DNA of 64,000 nucleotides, taken from positions 62,001 through 126,000 of the forward strand of contig NZ_LMLH01000003.1 of assembly GCF_001421885.1 (NCBI RefSeq), read 5' to 3'. The position numbers and the translations under genes were made by a program. The notes beneath the pieces were generated by a model. The model was given only the letters and a program-made list of their open reading frames with translations, was not told the DNA's origin and searched no databases. Of this stretch, positions 43,163-52,160 are shown in pieces. Origin of the DNA: Pseudomonas sp. Leaf48. GTDB taxonomy: Bacteria > Pseudomonadota > Gammaproteobacteria > Pseudomonadales > Pseudomonadaceae. Positions within the stretch are counted from its first letter, which is position 1; each line of letters opens with the position of its first letter.

Positions 43163-45471
43163 CAATACATCCTGCAGATGTAGTTGTAAGCGACGTTGCG
43201 CATTCGGGTTTCTGGACTCACACGGACGACGGCTGAAGGATTGAAAGTTACCGACATGTTGCCCGTTGTACTGACTCGTGGTGCAGCGGGTATATCACTC
43301 GTCATGTAACCCGTAGCCGTAAATACGCCGGTCGCGGTATTCACCAGCAACATTGAATCGTCATCTTGCAGCCTGAGTTCACCCGTCATGTTTTGTAGCG
43401 CGTCGAGTTGAAGGCTCAACACAGGGCGCCCATAGTCGGGATCGATTCCGCGCCCGCCATCCAGACCACGAATCGACTCACCGCGCAGATCTGGCAGCAT
43501 TCCAGTGGGATACACGGCTGCCAATGCCGGGTACCACTCGACATTGAACGGCTGCCCCCCCATCAAAACGCATTTGTCGGGTGGCGTAGCGGTTGGCCAT
43601 GGAAACGGCACTCCAACGGGAAGCGAAAATATGGAAGCAGGATCAAAATTACTTTCGGTCCAGATCTTCCCGAAGTCGGATGCATCAACCTGTAAACCCA
43701 CGTCGCTCGAGGCGGGTCGATAACCAATGTAGACCTTGTTCGACGCCTGACCCGCACCACCGCCTTGCTGCACGGGAGTGAAACCCAGTGCCGCCTGATA
43801 CGCAGCAGGGTCAAAGTTGCTAGTGTTCCAACCCGTTACCCACTCACTGAATTCATATCCCTCTGGGGTCTGAACTGCGCCTCGGGTATAGGTTGTACCG
43901 GAGTTATAGCTGGTGATTTGTTGCCAGAGGGTGTCTTGACTGACTGCAACCAGCATGGGGGAGAATTGACCGCCGGCAGGCATGTTCAGGCTGGTGTTCA
44001 CCCGGTAAATGCCCACAGTAGTGATTGTGTTTAGATCAGTGCCGTCGGGAAGGACAATCCCCCCGTGACCGATACCATAAGCACCCGTGAGCAATACACG
44101 GCCTGGCGTGTCATCTTGGGGGTAGATTTGTTTAACCAGATTGGTTGAGTCCCATATGCTTTCCCATTCGCCCCAAACACCGGCAGTCAAGGCCCGGCGG
44201 TGTAGGGTGTGGTCGGCATTCCCATAAATCTCCTGGAAGGCGTATTGACCTGGTGTAATCGCCGAAACGCGAACCCAACCCTCATAGATCCCGCCACCTG
44301 GCCCTCCTATGCCATTGCTGATGAAATAGAGGGCCGTCTCCGCGTTCAAACCACCGATGTCAACGTCACTGACCGCATAGGCAGGCCCGCCCCAGCCGAA
44401 CGCTCCGACCTTCATCAGCGCATCAGGCGTTTCATCGTGCAGATGGACCTGCACATCAGCGGTCGCAGCGGTGCCCAGCCCGAGGTTATTCCGAGCCTCG
44501 ACCACATCCGCAACATCGCCCAAGTTTTCGGTCACTGCCAGGGCATCGGTGATGCCGTAGCCGTCCAGGGTGGTCGGGTTGGTACCGGCGACCACACGCC
44601 CGAGGGCATCGACGGTGACACTGCGAAAGGTGCCCACACCGACCCCACTGCCGCCTGCGATTATTTCAAACTGCAAACCGGTGGTGCCGAGGGTGATCGG
44701 CACGTCGGTGACCAACTGCCAGAGGCTGTCGCCGTTGGTCGTGCCCTGCTCGACGTGGATAAACAACCCCGGTGTCACTTCCAGGCTGTTGTCGGCATCG
44801 GCGGCCCGCGTCCAGCCTTCGGCGCTGACGACATACAGGCCATTCTCTTGGGGCAGCGCCTGGGCGGTCACCAACACCCGGTCACCGACGACCACGGCCA
44901 CGTCATCGATGGTCTGTAGATTGCTCAGGGCAATGGCGGCGGTCGTCGCCACCCGCGCTGACTGTTTGTGATCCAGCTTGGCCAGCGCTTCGCTGATCGC
45001 GAGGTCCACGTATTCGCGGGTGGCCAGCACCACCGCCGGATCGATCTTCAGCACGATGTTCGCCGAGCTGCTGACGATGAAGTTCATCCGCACCACTTGG
45101 GTCTTGCCACTGCCTTGGTCCAGCAACGGTTTATAGCTCGGCGCGCAGTTGGCCACCGCCACCAGGTCGCCGTCAACGTCGTACAGGCCGATCTCGCGAA
45201 TCCATTCGCCGCCGACTTCCGGCGGAATGATCTGTTCGGTGATGACGGTGTTGGGATTGGCCGGATCGACGCGGATCTGGTTGATCGGCGCCCGGCGCCA
45301 TTCATTGATCAACTGGGTCTGCAGGCGATCGGGAATCGGGTCGGTGCCGTTGGCATCGCCCAGGCCCATCTCGGTGAACATCCAGTCCAGGCCCATGGCG
45401 ATGGCATTGGCATGTTTGGCTTCACCGACCGCCGTGAGAATGGCAAAAAACTGACTGGTCTTATCAATCAT
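43162..45471 (-). CDS. Tail fibre / tail-collar protein
   Basis: A 769-residue host-recognition fibre. N-terminal gpH-type baseplate-binding domain (about 1-160, SQFFAILTAVGEAKHANA), a middle with two knob-like repeats each ending near W..W (about 330-420 and 470-560), and a C-terminal collar domain (PFPWPTATPPDKCVLMGGQ, then PDLRGESIRGLDGGRGID, then ETRMRNVAYNYICRMY). It starts at ATG45471, overlapping gpI by 8 nt. The C-terminus is likely the part that varies between relatives. Confidence 0.88.
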   Translation of the reverse strand: MIDKTSQFFAILTAVGEAKHANAIAMGLDWMFTEMGLGDANGTDPIPDRLQTQLINEWRRAPINQIRVDPANPNTVITEQIIPPEVGGEWIREIGLYDVDGDLVAVANCAPSYKPLLDQGSGKTQVVRMNFIVSSSANIVLKIDPAVVLATREYVDLAISEALAKLDHKQSARVATTAAIALSNLQTIDDVAVVVGDRVLVTAQALPQENGLYVVSAEGWTRAADADNSLEVTPGLFIHVEQGTTNGDSLWQLVTDVPITLGTTGLQFEIIAGGSGVGVGTFRSVTVDALGRVVAGTNPTTLDGYGITDALAVTENLGDVADVVEARNNLGLGTAATADVQVHLHDETPDALMKVGAFGWGGPAYAVSDVDIGGLNAETALYFISNGIGGPGGGIYEGWVRVSAITPGQYAFQEIYGNADHTLHRRALTAGVWGEWESIWDSTNLVKQIYPQDDTPGRVLLTGAYGIGHGGIVLPDGTDLNTITTVGIYRVNTSLNMPAGGQFSPMLVAVSQDTLWQQITSYNSGTTYTRGAVQTPEGYEFSEWVTGWNTSNFDPAAYQAALGFTPVQQGGGAGQASNKVYIGYRPASSDVGLQVDASDFGKIWTESNFDPASIFSLPVGVPFPWPTATPPDKCVLMGGQPFNVEWYPALAAVYPTGMLPDLRGESIRGLDGGRGIDPDYGRPVLSLQLDALQNMTGELRLQDDDSMLLVNTATGVFTATGYMTSDIPAAPRVSTTGNMSVTFNPSAVVRVSPETRMRNVAYNYICRMY

Positions 45472-46075
45472 AGGGATAAACGTCCAAAGTATCGGTTTCA
45501 TCGACGCAAAGCGCCGGGCCAAAGCTGCCGGTCACGTCGATGTCTTGCGGAGCCGGTGGGTACACGTCGATCTCTTCGCCCTCTTGCACGCACACGGCAA
45601 TGCCCAGCACCCCTTCGGTCTGCAGACTGAGCGCCAGGTTGGTCATGTGCCGGCTGACCGGACGGGCATCGTCGATCAACCACGCCAGTTCCTCGTACAG
45701 CTCCTCGGTGATGCCGGCGTCATTCAGGCCGACCTCCAGAGCGAAGGTGCCGGGCACGCCTTCCGGCACGGTGTCGTACCATTCCACGACGTCGATCAGG
45801 TAGCCCAAGGGCTCGACCACCCGCCGCAGCGAGCCGATGGTGCCTTTGCGTGCATGCACGTCGTACGCGGAGCGGATCGCCGTGCGCTTGGCCTCTTGGG
45901 TCCAGTTGTTGTTCCAGCGGTCCACCGACCAGGCCGAGGCCAGGTACGGCAACAGGTGTTCGGGGCAGCTGTCGGCGTTGTACAAACTGCGCAGCGGAAT
46001 CAACGTGTTTTCGTAGTTGGCCGCTTCCACGGCCAATTCCAGCGGGGTGCTGTTAAGCGGTAACAGACTGCTCAT
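45464..46075 (-). CDS. Phage tail protein I (P2 gpI)
   Basis: A 203-residue baseplate wedge protein (LLPLNSTPLELAVEAANYE, then LLPYLASAWSVDRWNN, then RRVVEPLGYLIDVVEWYD), typical of P2 gpI. It lies between gpJ (1 nt away) and the fibre. The C-terminus carries two repeats around EIDVYPPAP / TLDVYPYD, an extension beyond the core family. Confidence 0.88.
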   Translation of the reverse strand: MSSLLPLNSTPLELAVEAANYENTLIPLRSLYNADSCPEHLLPYLASAWSVDRWNNNWTQEAKRTAIRSAYDVHARKGTIGSLRRVVEPLGYLIDVVEWYDTVPEGVPGTFALEVGLNDAGITEELYEELAWLIDDARPVSRHMTNLALSLQTEGVLGIAVCVQEGEEIDVYPPAPQDIDVTGSFGPALCVDETDTLDVYPYD

Positions 46076-46076
46076 G

Positions 46077-46955
46077 TCAGGCCCCCAGCGTCACGCTGTA
46101 ACCGGTGCAATACGCCGCCTCGGCCTTAGTCGGCTTGATGTCGGTCCAGCCCAGCAGCTCTACCCGGGCGATGCCGGGAACGTGCAATTGCGCATCGATC
46201 CCCGAGCGCGCTACTTCCAGCCCCAGGCGACGACGCGGGTTGATCCACTCGCTCAGGCGTTTTTGGCTTTCGGCCAGGTAGGCTTCGTTCTCCGGGCCGG
46301 GTGCCTGCGGATACAACACCGCTTCAATGCGGTAATCGATGACCACGGCACTCTGCACCGTGAGGCGGTCCGCCACCGGCCGCACGTCTTCGTCATTGAG
46401 GTGCAGCCGGACCTCTTCCAGCAGTTCCGGCGAGGCGGCGCCACTGCCTTCGAGGCTGAGCACGGTGACCACCACCACGGCCGGCGATGGGCTTTCCGCC
46501 GTGGCATCGGCCACCAACCCGGAGGCGTTGCGCGCATGCAGGATGTAGCTGTTACGCGGCCCCGCCGTGGTCAGCCCCTCATACGACAGCTGCACCCGCT
46601 CACGCAGGGCATCGTCCTCTTCGAGCACCTGCGGCGTCGGCGGCACCGTGCTCGGATCTCCCGCCTGAATCACCAGGCGTTGCAGATTGACGTTGGCGGC
46701 CAGGTGATCGAGGTCGGCCCGCTCGGCATGGGCCAACAGCAAGGCCTTGCCCGCGTCGTTGACCCGCGCCCGGTTCTGCAAGGCACCATACGCCGCCTGC
46801 TCGATCAGCTTGAGTACCGGGTCACTTTCCAGCTCCGCGCTCCAATTGTCACCCATGCTCAGGCGGAAGGCTTCCAGTTTCTCCTGGTAAACCTCCTCAA
46901 AGTCGAGGTCCTCCAGCACTTGCGGCGGCGGCAGGGCCGCCAGTTCCATGGTCAT
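46077..46955 (-). CDS. Baseplate assembly protein J (P2 gpJ)
   Basis: A 292-residue baseplate wedge protein (PPPQVLEDLDFEEVYQEKL start; GIARVELLGWTDIKPTKAEA end). It overlaps gpW by 4 nt. Part of the V-W-J-I order of P2-type tails. Confidence 0.92.
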   Translation of the reverse strand: MTMELAALPPPQVLEDLDFEEVYQEKLEAFRLSMGDNWSAELESDPVLKLIEQAAYGALQNRARVNDAGKALLLAHAERADLDHLAANVNLQRLVIQAGDPSTVPPTPQVLEEDDALRERVQLSYEGLTTAGPRNSYILHARNASGLVADATAESPSPAVVVVTVLSLEGSGAASPELLEEVRLHLNDEDVRPVADRLTVQSAVVIDYRIEAVLYPQAPGPENEAYLAESQKRLSEWINPRRRLGLEVARSGIDAQLHVPGIARVELLGWTDIKPTKAEAAYCTGYSVTLGA

Positions 46956-47287
46956 GCGGACACCTCCAAAGTCACGTCGCTACCCAGGTACTGCCCGGTC
47001 AGCTCAAAGGTGATACGCCCGTCGAGAATGGCCACCGCGCGCACCCGCCCCAGCTTTAGACGTGGTTCCCAACGGCCCAACGTGCTGGCCACCTCGGCTT
47101 GCACGGCACTCTTCCAGCCGTCATTGACCGGCAGGTCGACAAAGCGCCGCAGCTTGCTGCCGTACTCCGGGCGCATGCGTCGGCTGCCCAAGGGCGTGGA
47201 CAAGATGTCCTCGATGGACTGGCGCAGGTGATCGAGGCCGGAAATGAGTTGGCCGGTACGGCGGTCCAGTCCGATCATCCCGATCAT
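46952..47287 (-). CDS. Baseplate assembly protein W (P2 gpW, gp25-like)
   Basis: A 111-residue gp25-like baseplate protein (GLDHLRQSIEDILSTPLGSRRMRPEYGS motif). It starts at ATG47287, 4 nt after the preceding stop; the longer frame overlaps the neighbour and lacks family sequence. Confidence 0.9.
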   Translation of the reverse strand: MIGMIGLDRRTGQLISGLDHLRQSIEDILSTPLGSRRMRPEYGSKLRRFVDLPVNDGWKSAVQAEVASTLGRWEPRLKLGRVRAVAILDGRITFELTGQYLGSDVTLEVSA

Positions 47288-47291
47288 GGGA

Positions 47292-47522
47292 TCAGCCCTC
47301 GACCGCGACAAAATCCTTGCGGCCATGCAAATACTCGAGCGCGACCGTGTCATCCGAGGCCACCGCGACCTGGCCTTTTGCCACTTTCAAGGTGCGCCCG
47401 GCCTCCAGCAGGACCAGCACCCGCGAGGTATACAGCGTGTCGCGGAAGGTACAGAGCGCGGCCGGCGTGGCCGGGATCGGCTCATCGCTGACTACCGATA
47501 CGTCCTTGGTTTTACTCGTCAT
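47292..47522 (-). CDS. Small phage tail protein, unknown
   Basis: A 76-residue protein between gpV and gpW. I do not recognise the family. TCTGGAG precedes its ATG and a terminator hairpin lies just before that. Its place suggests a tail or baseplate accessory. Confidence 0.65.
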   Translation of the reverse strand: MTSKTKDVSVVSDEPIPATPAALCTFRDTLYTSRVLVLLEAGRTLKVAKGQVAVASDDTVALEYLHGRKDFVAVEG

Positions 47523-47540
47523 GCTTTTTCTCCAGACATG

Positions 47541-47563
47541 AAAAAGCCCGCACGCGGCGGGCT
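47541..47563 (-). terminator. Terminator hairpin before the 76-aa gene
   Basis: Minus strand AGCCCGC / GCGGGCT with a CGCGT loop, then TTTTTC, then TCTGGAG and the ATG. Confidence 0.8.
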
Positions 47564-47579
47564 AAAGATGAATATCTGT

Positions 47580-48140
47580 TCAGTGGGAATGGTTGCTGCT
47601 GTTGCCGCCGGCATCCATGATCGTGCCGGCGCCGCTGATATCACCGGACACGCTCAGCGCACCGTCGATGCTCACCTCACCCGACAGCGTGATCTGGCTG
47701 GCCGTCACCCGGATTTGCTCCGGCGTCACTTCAAACTGCGAGCCACCGACCGTGATCGTCGCGTGGCTGCCATTGGGTAACGCGATGCTGTAGCTGCCGG
47801 CTTGCCAGTCGTAGACCAGCGAGCCGCCATCATCGAAGTACCAGGCCTCGACGTGATCACGGTTGTCCGGCGGCGTCCCGGCGTTGCCATACAGCCCCGG
47901 GATAAAGGTGCCCATGGCCGGATCACCGCTGGGGCTGAACAGCGCGCCCTGCTCATTCAGACTTGGCGCGCGCCAATGACGGGCCTTGCCCGCCGCCAGG
48001 CTGTGCCAGCGCACCCAAGCACTGACCCAGGCACCGGCCTTGACCCGCACCCGCCCCGCGCTCAGATCGACGCCGACCACCACGCAGGGCATCAGCATCG
48101 CCGCGATCATCCGGTCATGTTCGGCGCTGGCGTATCCCAT
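47580..48140 (-). CDS. Baseplate spike protein V (P2 gpV)
   Basis: A 186-residue membrane-piercing spike: N-terminal OB-fold (about 15-110), beta-helical repeats (TVGGSQFEVTPEQIRVTAS), and a C-terminal NSSNHSH whose HxH is the iron-binding tip known from P2-type spikes. It overlaps the preceding gene by 34 nt. Confidence 0.9.
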   Translation of the reverse strand: MGYASAEHDRMIAAMLMPCVVVGVDLSAGRVRVKAGAWVSAWVRWHSLAAGKARHWRAPSLNEQGALFSPSGDPAMGTFIPGLYGNAGTPPDNRDHVEAWYFDDGGSLVYDWQAGSYSIALPNGSHATITVGGSQFEVTPEQIRVTASQITLSGEVSIDGALSVSGDISGAGTIMDAGGNSSNHSH

Positions 48141-48670
48141 GCCAGATCCTCCGGTTGAAAGTAGTGATCTTCATTGCCGGTACCGGTGCAGCCATCGACA
48201 TTCAGGTACAGGGTGCCCGGGGGCTCGACAGGCCACAGCCACTCAACCTCACCGAGGTAGATCTGCTGGGTCCACTCCACCGTCCACACGGTGTAGCCAT
48301 CCAGTTCAGGTTTGGTCCAATCCTGACGCGACGCCACAAACTGCGCCTGTTCGACGTTGTCCAGCCCCCAGGTTTGTGCCCGCAACAGAATGGCAAGTTG
48401 TGCGGCCAACTGGGCACCGAGTTGCTGATGACGGGCCAACTCGGGCGCGACAATGACCCGCGCTTCAAAGCGCTGGACCAGCACCGTTTCACCGGTGCCG
48501 ATGTCGGGCCCGGGCTCAAACTCAACCGGCTCGAGAAATACCGCCGGCAACGCTATCCGGTCCTGAATGTCCGGACAGGTCGCCACAAACCGCACCGAGG
48601 GCAGTGCCTGGCGGATGTGGTCCTCGATGGCGGCGTACAACGCATCCAGCGAAAAGGCAGGATCAGACAC
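48107..48670 (-). CDS. Gp37-like tail terminator/neck protein
   Basis: A 187-residue protein resembling the Gp37 family of Mu-like Pseudomonas phages (ALYAAIEDHIRQALPSVRF start; RFEARVIVAPELARHQQLG). It starts at a GTG that overlaps the previous stop by 8 nt. Position between gpZ-like and spike genes fits a tail terminator. Family assignment is moderate. Confidence 0.6.
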   Translation of the reverse strand: MSDPAFSLDALYAAIEDHIRQALPSVRFVATCPDIQDRIALPAVFLEPVEFEPGPDIGTGETVLVQRFEARVIVAPELARHQQLGAQLAAQLAILLRAQTWGLDNVEQAQFVASRQDWTKPELDGYTVWTVEWTQQIYLGEVEWLWPVEPPGTLYLNVDGCTGTGNEDHYFQPEDLAWDTPAPNMTG

Positions 48671-49298
48671 GGTTGCTCCCCTTCAGGTATTTGTGCAGTT
48701 CAAAGTTCATCTCTTGTCTGAACACGACCAGTAGACGCTCGTCGGCCTTGTTGGCCCAGGTGTAAAACGGACCTTCAACGTCTTCGAGCGAGACCTTGGC
48801 CTTGGCCAGTGGAAAGCGATTGTCGTTTTCCGCGATCCAGCCCGAACTTGTGCCTCCACCCGCGGACGCGCTGCTGCCGGGATAGTCATCCGGGTTGAAA
48901 TGTTTGCTGGAGGTGCGGATCCAGATGTCCGCCTTGTTGCCATACACACGCTTGTAAAAGGCGCCCTGGTAGCGCCGCCCCGCCACCGAGACACCAGCCT
49001 TGCCCTGCCGGGGATTGCCTACCCGGCTGGCCTCCATCGGGTTGGTGCCAAACCAGAGTTTGCCCAACTGGCCCTGGCCTTTGATGGGATAGCTGCGCAG
49101 ACGCTGACGCACCGCGCGGACGGCGATTCGTTCCTGCTTGCTGACATCCCGCGCCATGTGCGTGGCCAGCCAGCCCAAGGTCTTGTTGATTGCCCGCCGT
49201 TGCGCCGCGGCGGCCGCCTTGGGCATCACCTTGGCCAACTGTTTAAAAGCCTGCATATCGTCTGCGGAAAACTGCAGCGAAACCGGCACGGTACTCAT
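48663..49298 (-). CDS. Minor tail protein Z-like
   Basis: A 211-residue basic protein of the prophage gpZ type (AAAAAQRRAINKTLGWLATHMARDVSKQ motif). It probably joins head and tail or completes the tail. Overlaps its neighbours by 4 and 8 nt. Confidence 0.7.
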   Translation of the reverse strand: MSTVPVSLQFSADDMQAFKQLAKVMPKAAAAAQRRAINKTLGWLATHMARDVSKQERIAVRAVRQRLRSYPIKGQGQLGKLWFGTNPMEASRVGNPRQGKAGVSVAGRRYQGAFYKRVYGNKADIWIRTSSKHFNPDDYPGSSASAGGGTSSGWIAENDNRFPLAKAKVSLEDVEGPFYTWANKADERLLVVFRQEMNFELHKYLKGSNRV

Positions 49299-49609
49299 GC
49301 TTTTAACCTCAACGACAAGGCCACCAGACCATCACCCGCCGGCTCCAGGTGAATCAGGGTGTACTCGCCACCACCGTCCAAAACCGGTAAGTCAATGAGC
49401 ACTGTCTGCGCTTTTTCCACGCCCGCGGCGTCGGCCACGCGAATGTGAAAACACGGCTCGCGCAAGCCGGTGTTCAAGCGTCCGATTTTGGGCTGCAACC
49501 AAGGCGCCGAGAACATGCCCTGCACCCGCCGACCTTCAATGAAGCCAACATCGGCCAGGGTGTCGAACACTACGCTGTCGATCTCCGCGACCAGGTCTCG
49601 AAAGGCCAT
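49295..49609 (-). CDS. Head-tail joining protein, putative
   Basis: A 104-residue protein directly after the capsid gene (ATG 5 nt after the capsid stop TGA). Size and place fit a lambda FII-type or head-completion protein (FRDLVAEIDSVVFDTLADV start). Not firmly placed in a family. Confidence 0.6.
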   Translation of the reverse strand: MAFRDLVAEIDSVVFDTLADVGFIEGRRVQGMFSAPWLQPKIGRLNTGLREPCFHIRVADAAGVEKAQTVLIDLPVLDGGGEYTLIHLEPAGDGLVALSLRLKA

Positions 49610-49611
49610 GG

Positions 49612-50607
49612 TCAGAGCGTCAGCAGGATCTGTGCCCGAGGACGGGTGCATAGGTGCAACGGGTTGGACTGGGCTTCACCGGCCATGCCCTTGTTGAACG
49701 GCAGTGGTTCCAGCTTGCTGTAGTACGGCAGGCCTTGGGTGTTGGCGGTTTCCATGTAGTCCGCTGGGGCAAAGCAGGAGATGTACAGTTCCGGCACGCC
49801 TTCGGGAATCAACAACGCCTGATCGTCGTGGATAAACGACACCCCGGCGATCCGCCCGCGGTAGCGCTCCCAGACGATGCCACCCAGCTCGAAGCTGTCC
49901 CGCGCATCACCACGCAATTCCGCGGCTTGGATCGTATTGAGGTAGGTTTCCTCAACCGATTTGTGCGTGACCAGCTTGTTCCAGAAATTCTTGCCACAGA
50001 AGGCCCGCGCGCCCGAGCTGGTGACGCTGCCCAGTTCATCGTCCTGCATGTCCAGCGCTTCGGCGCACTTGACCCGAACCTTGGTAGCCGGGTCGTTCAA
50101 GCCCATGGACAAGCTTTGTTGCTCCACACCAAACGCCTGATAGATGTTCAGCAGGACCGTCGAACCATCCGCGTCCAGCACCAGACCGTTCAGCGCGCCC
50201 ATGCGCTGGAATTCATGGGTGGCATCGAGCTGACGTTTGGCCTTGCTCAGGCGCGTGTTGACCACGCCCTGCACGGCCTGCAACTCGGTGGTCGTACCAA
50301 AGGCGCGAATGCCCTGAATTTCGTCGGCCTTGATGGTGAAACGCTGCGGCAGGTGCACAGTGTTAAACGGAATCATCTGACGCTTGCTGGCACCCACGAC
50401 CAGACCCGAGGTGCCGCGCTCACCCGCCGGCACCAGGGCCAGGGTGTTACCGTCCTTTTCAATCTGCACGGTCAGGGTGCTGATGCCTTCCTCGCGAAAT
50501 AGGCCCAGGCTACTGATGCGACCCGGCAGGTATTCCTGCTCATTGATCGCCGCGGTCAGCGAAGACACGGAAAAAACATCGTCGGTAAAAATGCCAATGT
50601 CGGCCAT
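49612..50607 (-). CDS. Major capsid protein (lambda gpE type)
   Basis: A 331-residue capsid protein with the lambda E pattern: FSVSSLTAAINEQEYLPGRI near 12-31, LVPAGERGTSG, and the C-terminal YYSKLEPLPFNKGMAGEAQS. It starts at ATG50607 after TCTGGAG; the longer frame runs into a terminator hairpin. Confidence 0.93.
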   Translation of the reverse strand: MADIGIFTDDVFSVSSLTAAINEQEYLPGRISSLGLFREEGISTLTVQIEKDGNTLALVPAGERGTSGLVVGASKRQMIPFNTVHLPQRFTIKADEIQGIRAFGTTTELQAVQGVVNTRLSKAKRQLDATHEFQRMGALNGLVLDADGSTVLLNIYQAFGVEQQSLSMGLNDPATKVRVKCAEALDMQDDELGSVTSSGARAFCGKNFWNKLVTHKSVEETYLNTIQAAELRGDARDSFELGGIVWERYRGRIAGVSFIHDDQALLIPEGVPELYISCFAPADYMETANTQGLPYYSKLEPLPFNKGMAGEAQSNPLHLCTRPRAQILLTL

Positions 50608-50626
50608 GAAGGGACTCTCCAGAAAA

Positions 50627-50651
50627 GCAAAACCCCGCACAGGGCGGGGTT
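50627..50651 (-). terminator. Terminator hairpin before the capsid gene
   Basis: Minus strand AACCCCGC / GCGGGGTT stem, then TTTTGCTTTT, then TCTGGAG and the capsid ATG. Confidence 0.8.
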
Positions 50652-50670
50652 GGGGTAAGGGGGGGCTGAC

Positions 50671-51015
50671 TTAGCGGGCTATCACAAACTGAGCCGCCAA
50701 GGCGGCCTCCGCCTCAGCATCGAAACCGGTCAAATGCACCTCGCTGACCTCGGCCAGCCGTACCACGGCACTCGCGCGACGCTCTTCGGTCGATTCACCC
50801 AGCGGCCCGTAGAGGATGCAGGCCGCGACTTCGGTGCCATCAACGGCGGCGGGATCGTAGGGGGCAAACTCATTGGTCGCCGTGACCAGCCCCAGCACCT
50901 GGCCGGCATTCAGCGCGACACCGGCGGCCACCAGAATGGATTCACGAGAGATTTTCCCGGCCCCTTCGGAGAGCAGAAACTCGCCAGCGTGTAGCGTTTC
51001 GTACTTTACGGTCAT
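50671..51015 (-). CDS. Head decoration protein (lambda gpD type)
   Basis: A 114-residue capsid-stabilising protein (GEFLLSEGAGKISRESILVAAG). It overlaps the protease stop by 4 nt. Order protease, decoration, capsid is that of lambda C, D, E. Confidence 0.9.
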   Translation of the reverse strand: MTVKYETLHAGEFLLSEGAGKISRESILVAAGVALNAGQVLGLVTATNEFAPYDPAAVDGTEVAACILYGPLGESTEERRASAVVRLAEVSEVHLTGFDAEAEAALAAQFVIAR

Positions 51016-52160
51016 GCTCGTGCTCCTTTTGCACTGTTGGATTGCCCGGCATGGGCGGCCTGACGGGCCGCCCAGATCGAAGTAGGATTCGGTTGTTTCG
51101 CCTGCACCTTCGGCGCGGGGTCATCGTCGAGAGGCACGCTGTTGTCGATTTCGAAACCGTTGCCGCTGCTGACGATCTTGTCGAACAACCGCGCGCGTAC
51201 CGCGGGCTCATCCAGCCCCGCGGCCACATACTCGTGGCTGAGTTCTGGCAGTCGTGCCGCGACACACAGGTCATGCACCGCCTTGGCCCGGGTCAACCCC
51301 GCCTGGACGACTTCTTCGCTTTCAAGCTGGGTCGAACTGAGCAATGGCGCGACCAGATTGCTGATCCCCGCCTCGGCGCAACGTTGAGTGATTAACAACG
51401 CCAGCTTGGCCGAGTCCGTCACCAGCTTGGGTGGGTCGTTTGGCGCCGGCTCCGAATCTGGCTCAGGCAACTCATCGAGCTGGGCCAGCAATTCAGCTGG
51501 GGTGTGCTGGTAACGCTGCATCACCCCGCCCTGCCCCAGACACGCTTTGACCTGCACCCCGTCGCCCACCTCATCGGCCAGCCCCAAGGCAACCGCCTCA
51601 CTGGCGGTCAACCAGGTTTCGGCAGCCACCAAACCTCGCAGCTCCGCCTCATCGATGTCCGGTGCCTTGGCTTTGTAAGCCGCGATGATCGCTTCCATGG
51701 TTTGGTCGAGGACATCCGCCACCTTGCGAAAGCTGTCGGCATCGCCAGCTGCATAGGTCCATGGGTTGTGAATCATCAGCATGGCATTGGAGGCGATCAC
51801 CACTTTATGGGCACCGCACACCGCGACACTCGCCGCACTCGCGGCCAAGGCATCAATGCGTGCCGTGCAGCGTTCGCCCAGCCGTGACAAGGTGTTGTGC
51901 ATGGCCAGTCCGTCGAACAGGTCGCCGCCAATGCTGTTGAACGCCGCGATCACCGGTGACACGCCGTCATCGACCGCGCGCAGATCCTGCATAAACTGAC
52001 TGGCCGTAATGCCCCAGGTACCGATCTCGCCGTAGACAAAGACTTCGATCACGCGCTCGGTCGCTTCGCCACTGGCGTGCACGGCGTACCAGCTTTTGTC
52101 CTGCACCGGCACCCGCTGGCCGGCTTTGTTGTAAATGCGTGGCGGCGTGTTCTTGCTCAT
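51012..52160 (-). CDS. ClpP-like head maturation protease (lambda gpC role)
   Basis: A 382-residue protein. The ClpP-type protease domain fills about residues 35-205: FNSIGGDLFDGLAM, the Ser nucleophile in ALAASAASVAVC near 107-115, and His in MLMIHNPW near 130. The C-terminal part (about 215-382) is probably the scaffold, released or used during head assembly as in lambda C/Nu3. Overlaps the portal stop by 4 nt. Confidence 0.88.
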   Translation of the reverse strand: MSKNTPPRIYNKAGQRVPVQDKSWYAVHASGEATERVIEVFVYGEIGTWGITASQFMQDLRAVDDGVSPVIAAFNSIGGDLFDGLAMHNTLSRLGERCTARIDALAASAASVAVCGAHKVVIASNAMLMIHNPWTYAAGDADSFRKVADVLDQTMEAIIAAYKAKAPDIDEAELRGLVAAETWLTASEAVALGLADEVGDGVQVKACLGQGGVMQRYQHTPAELLAQLDELPEPDSEPAPNDPPKLVTDSAKLALLITQRCAEAGISNLVAPLLSSTQLESEEVVQAGLTRAKAVHDLCVAARLPELSHEYVAAGLDEPAVRARLFDKIVSSGNGFEIDNSVPLDDDPAPKVQAKQPNPTSIWAARQAAHAGQSNSAKGARA

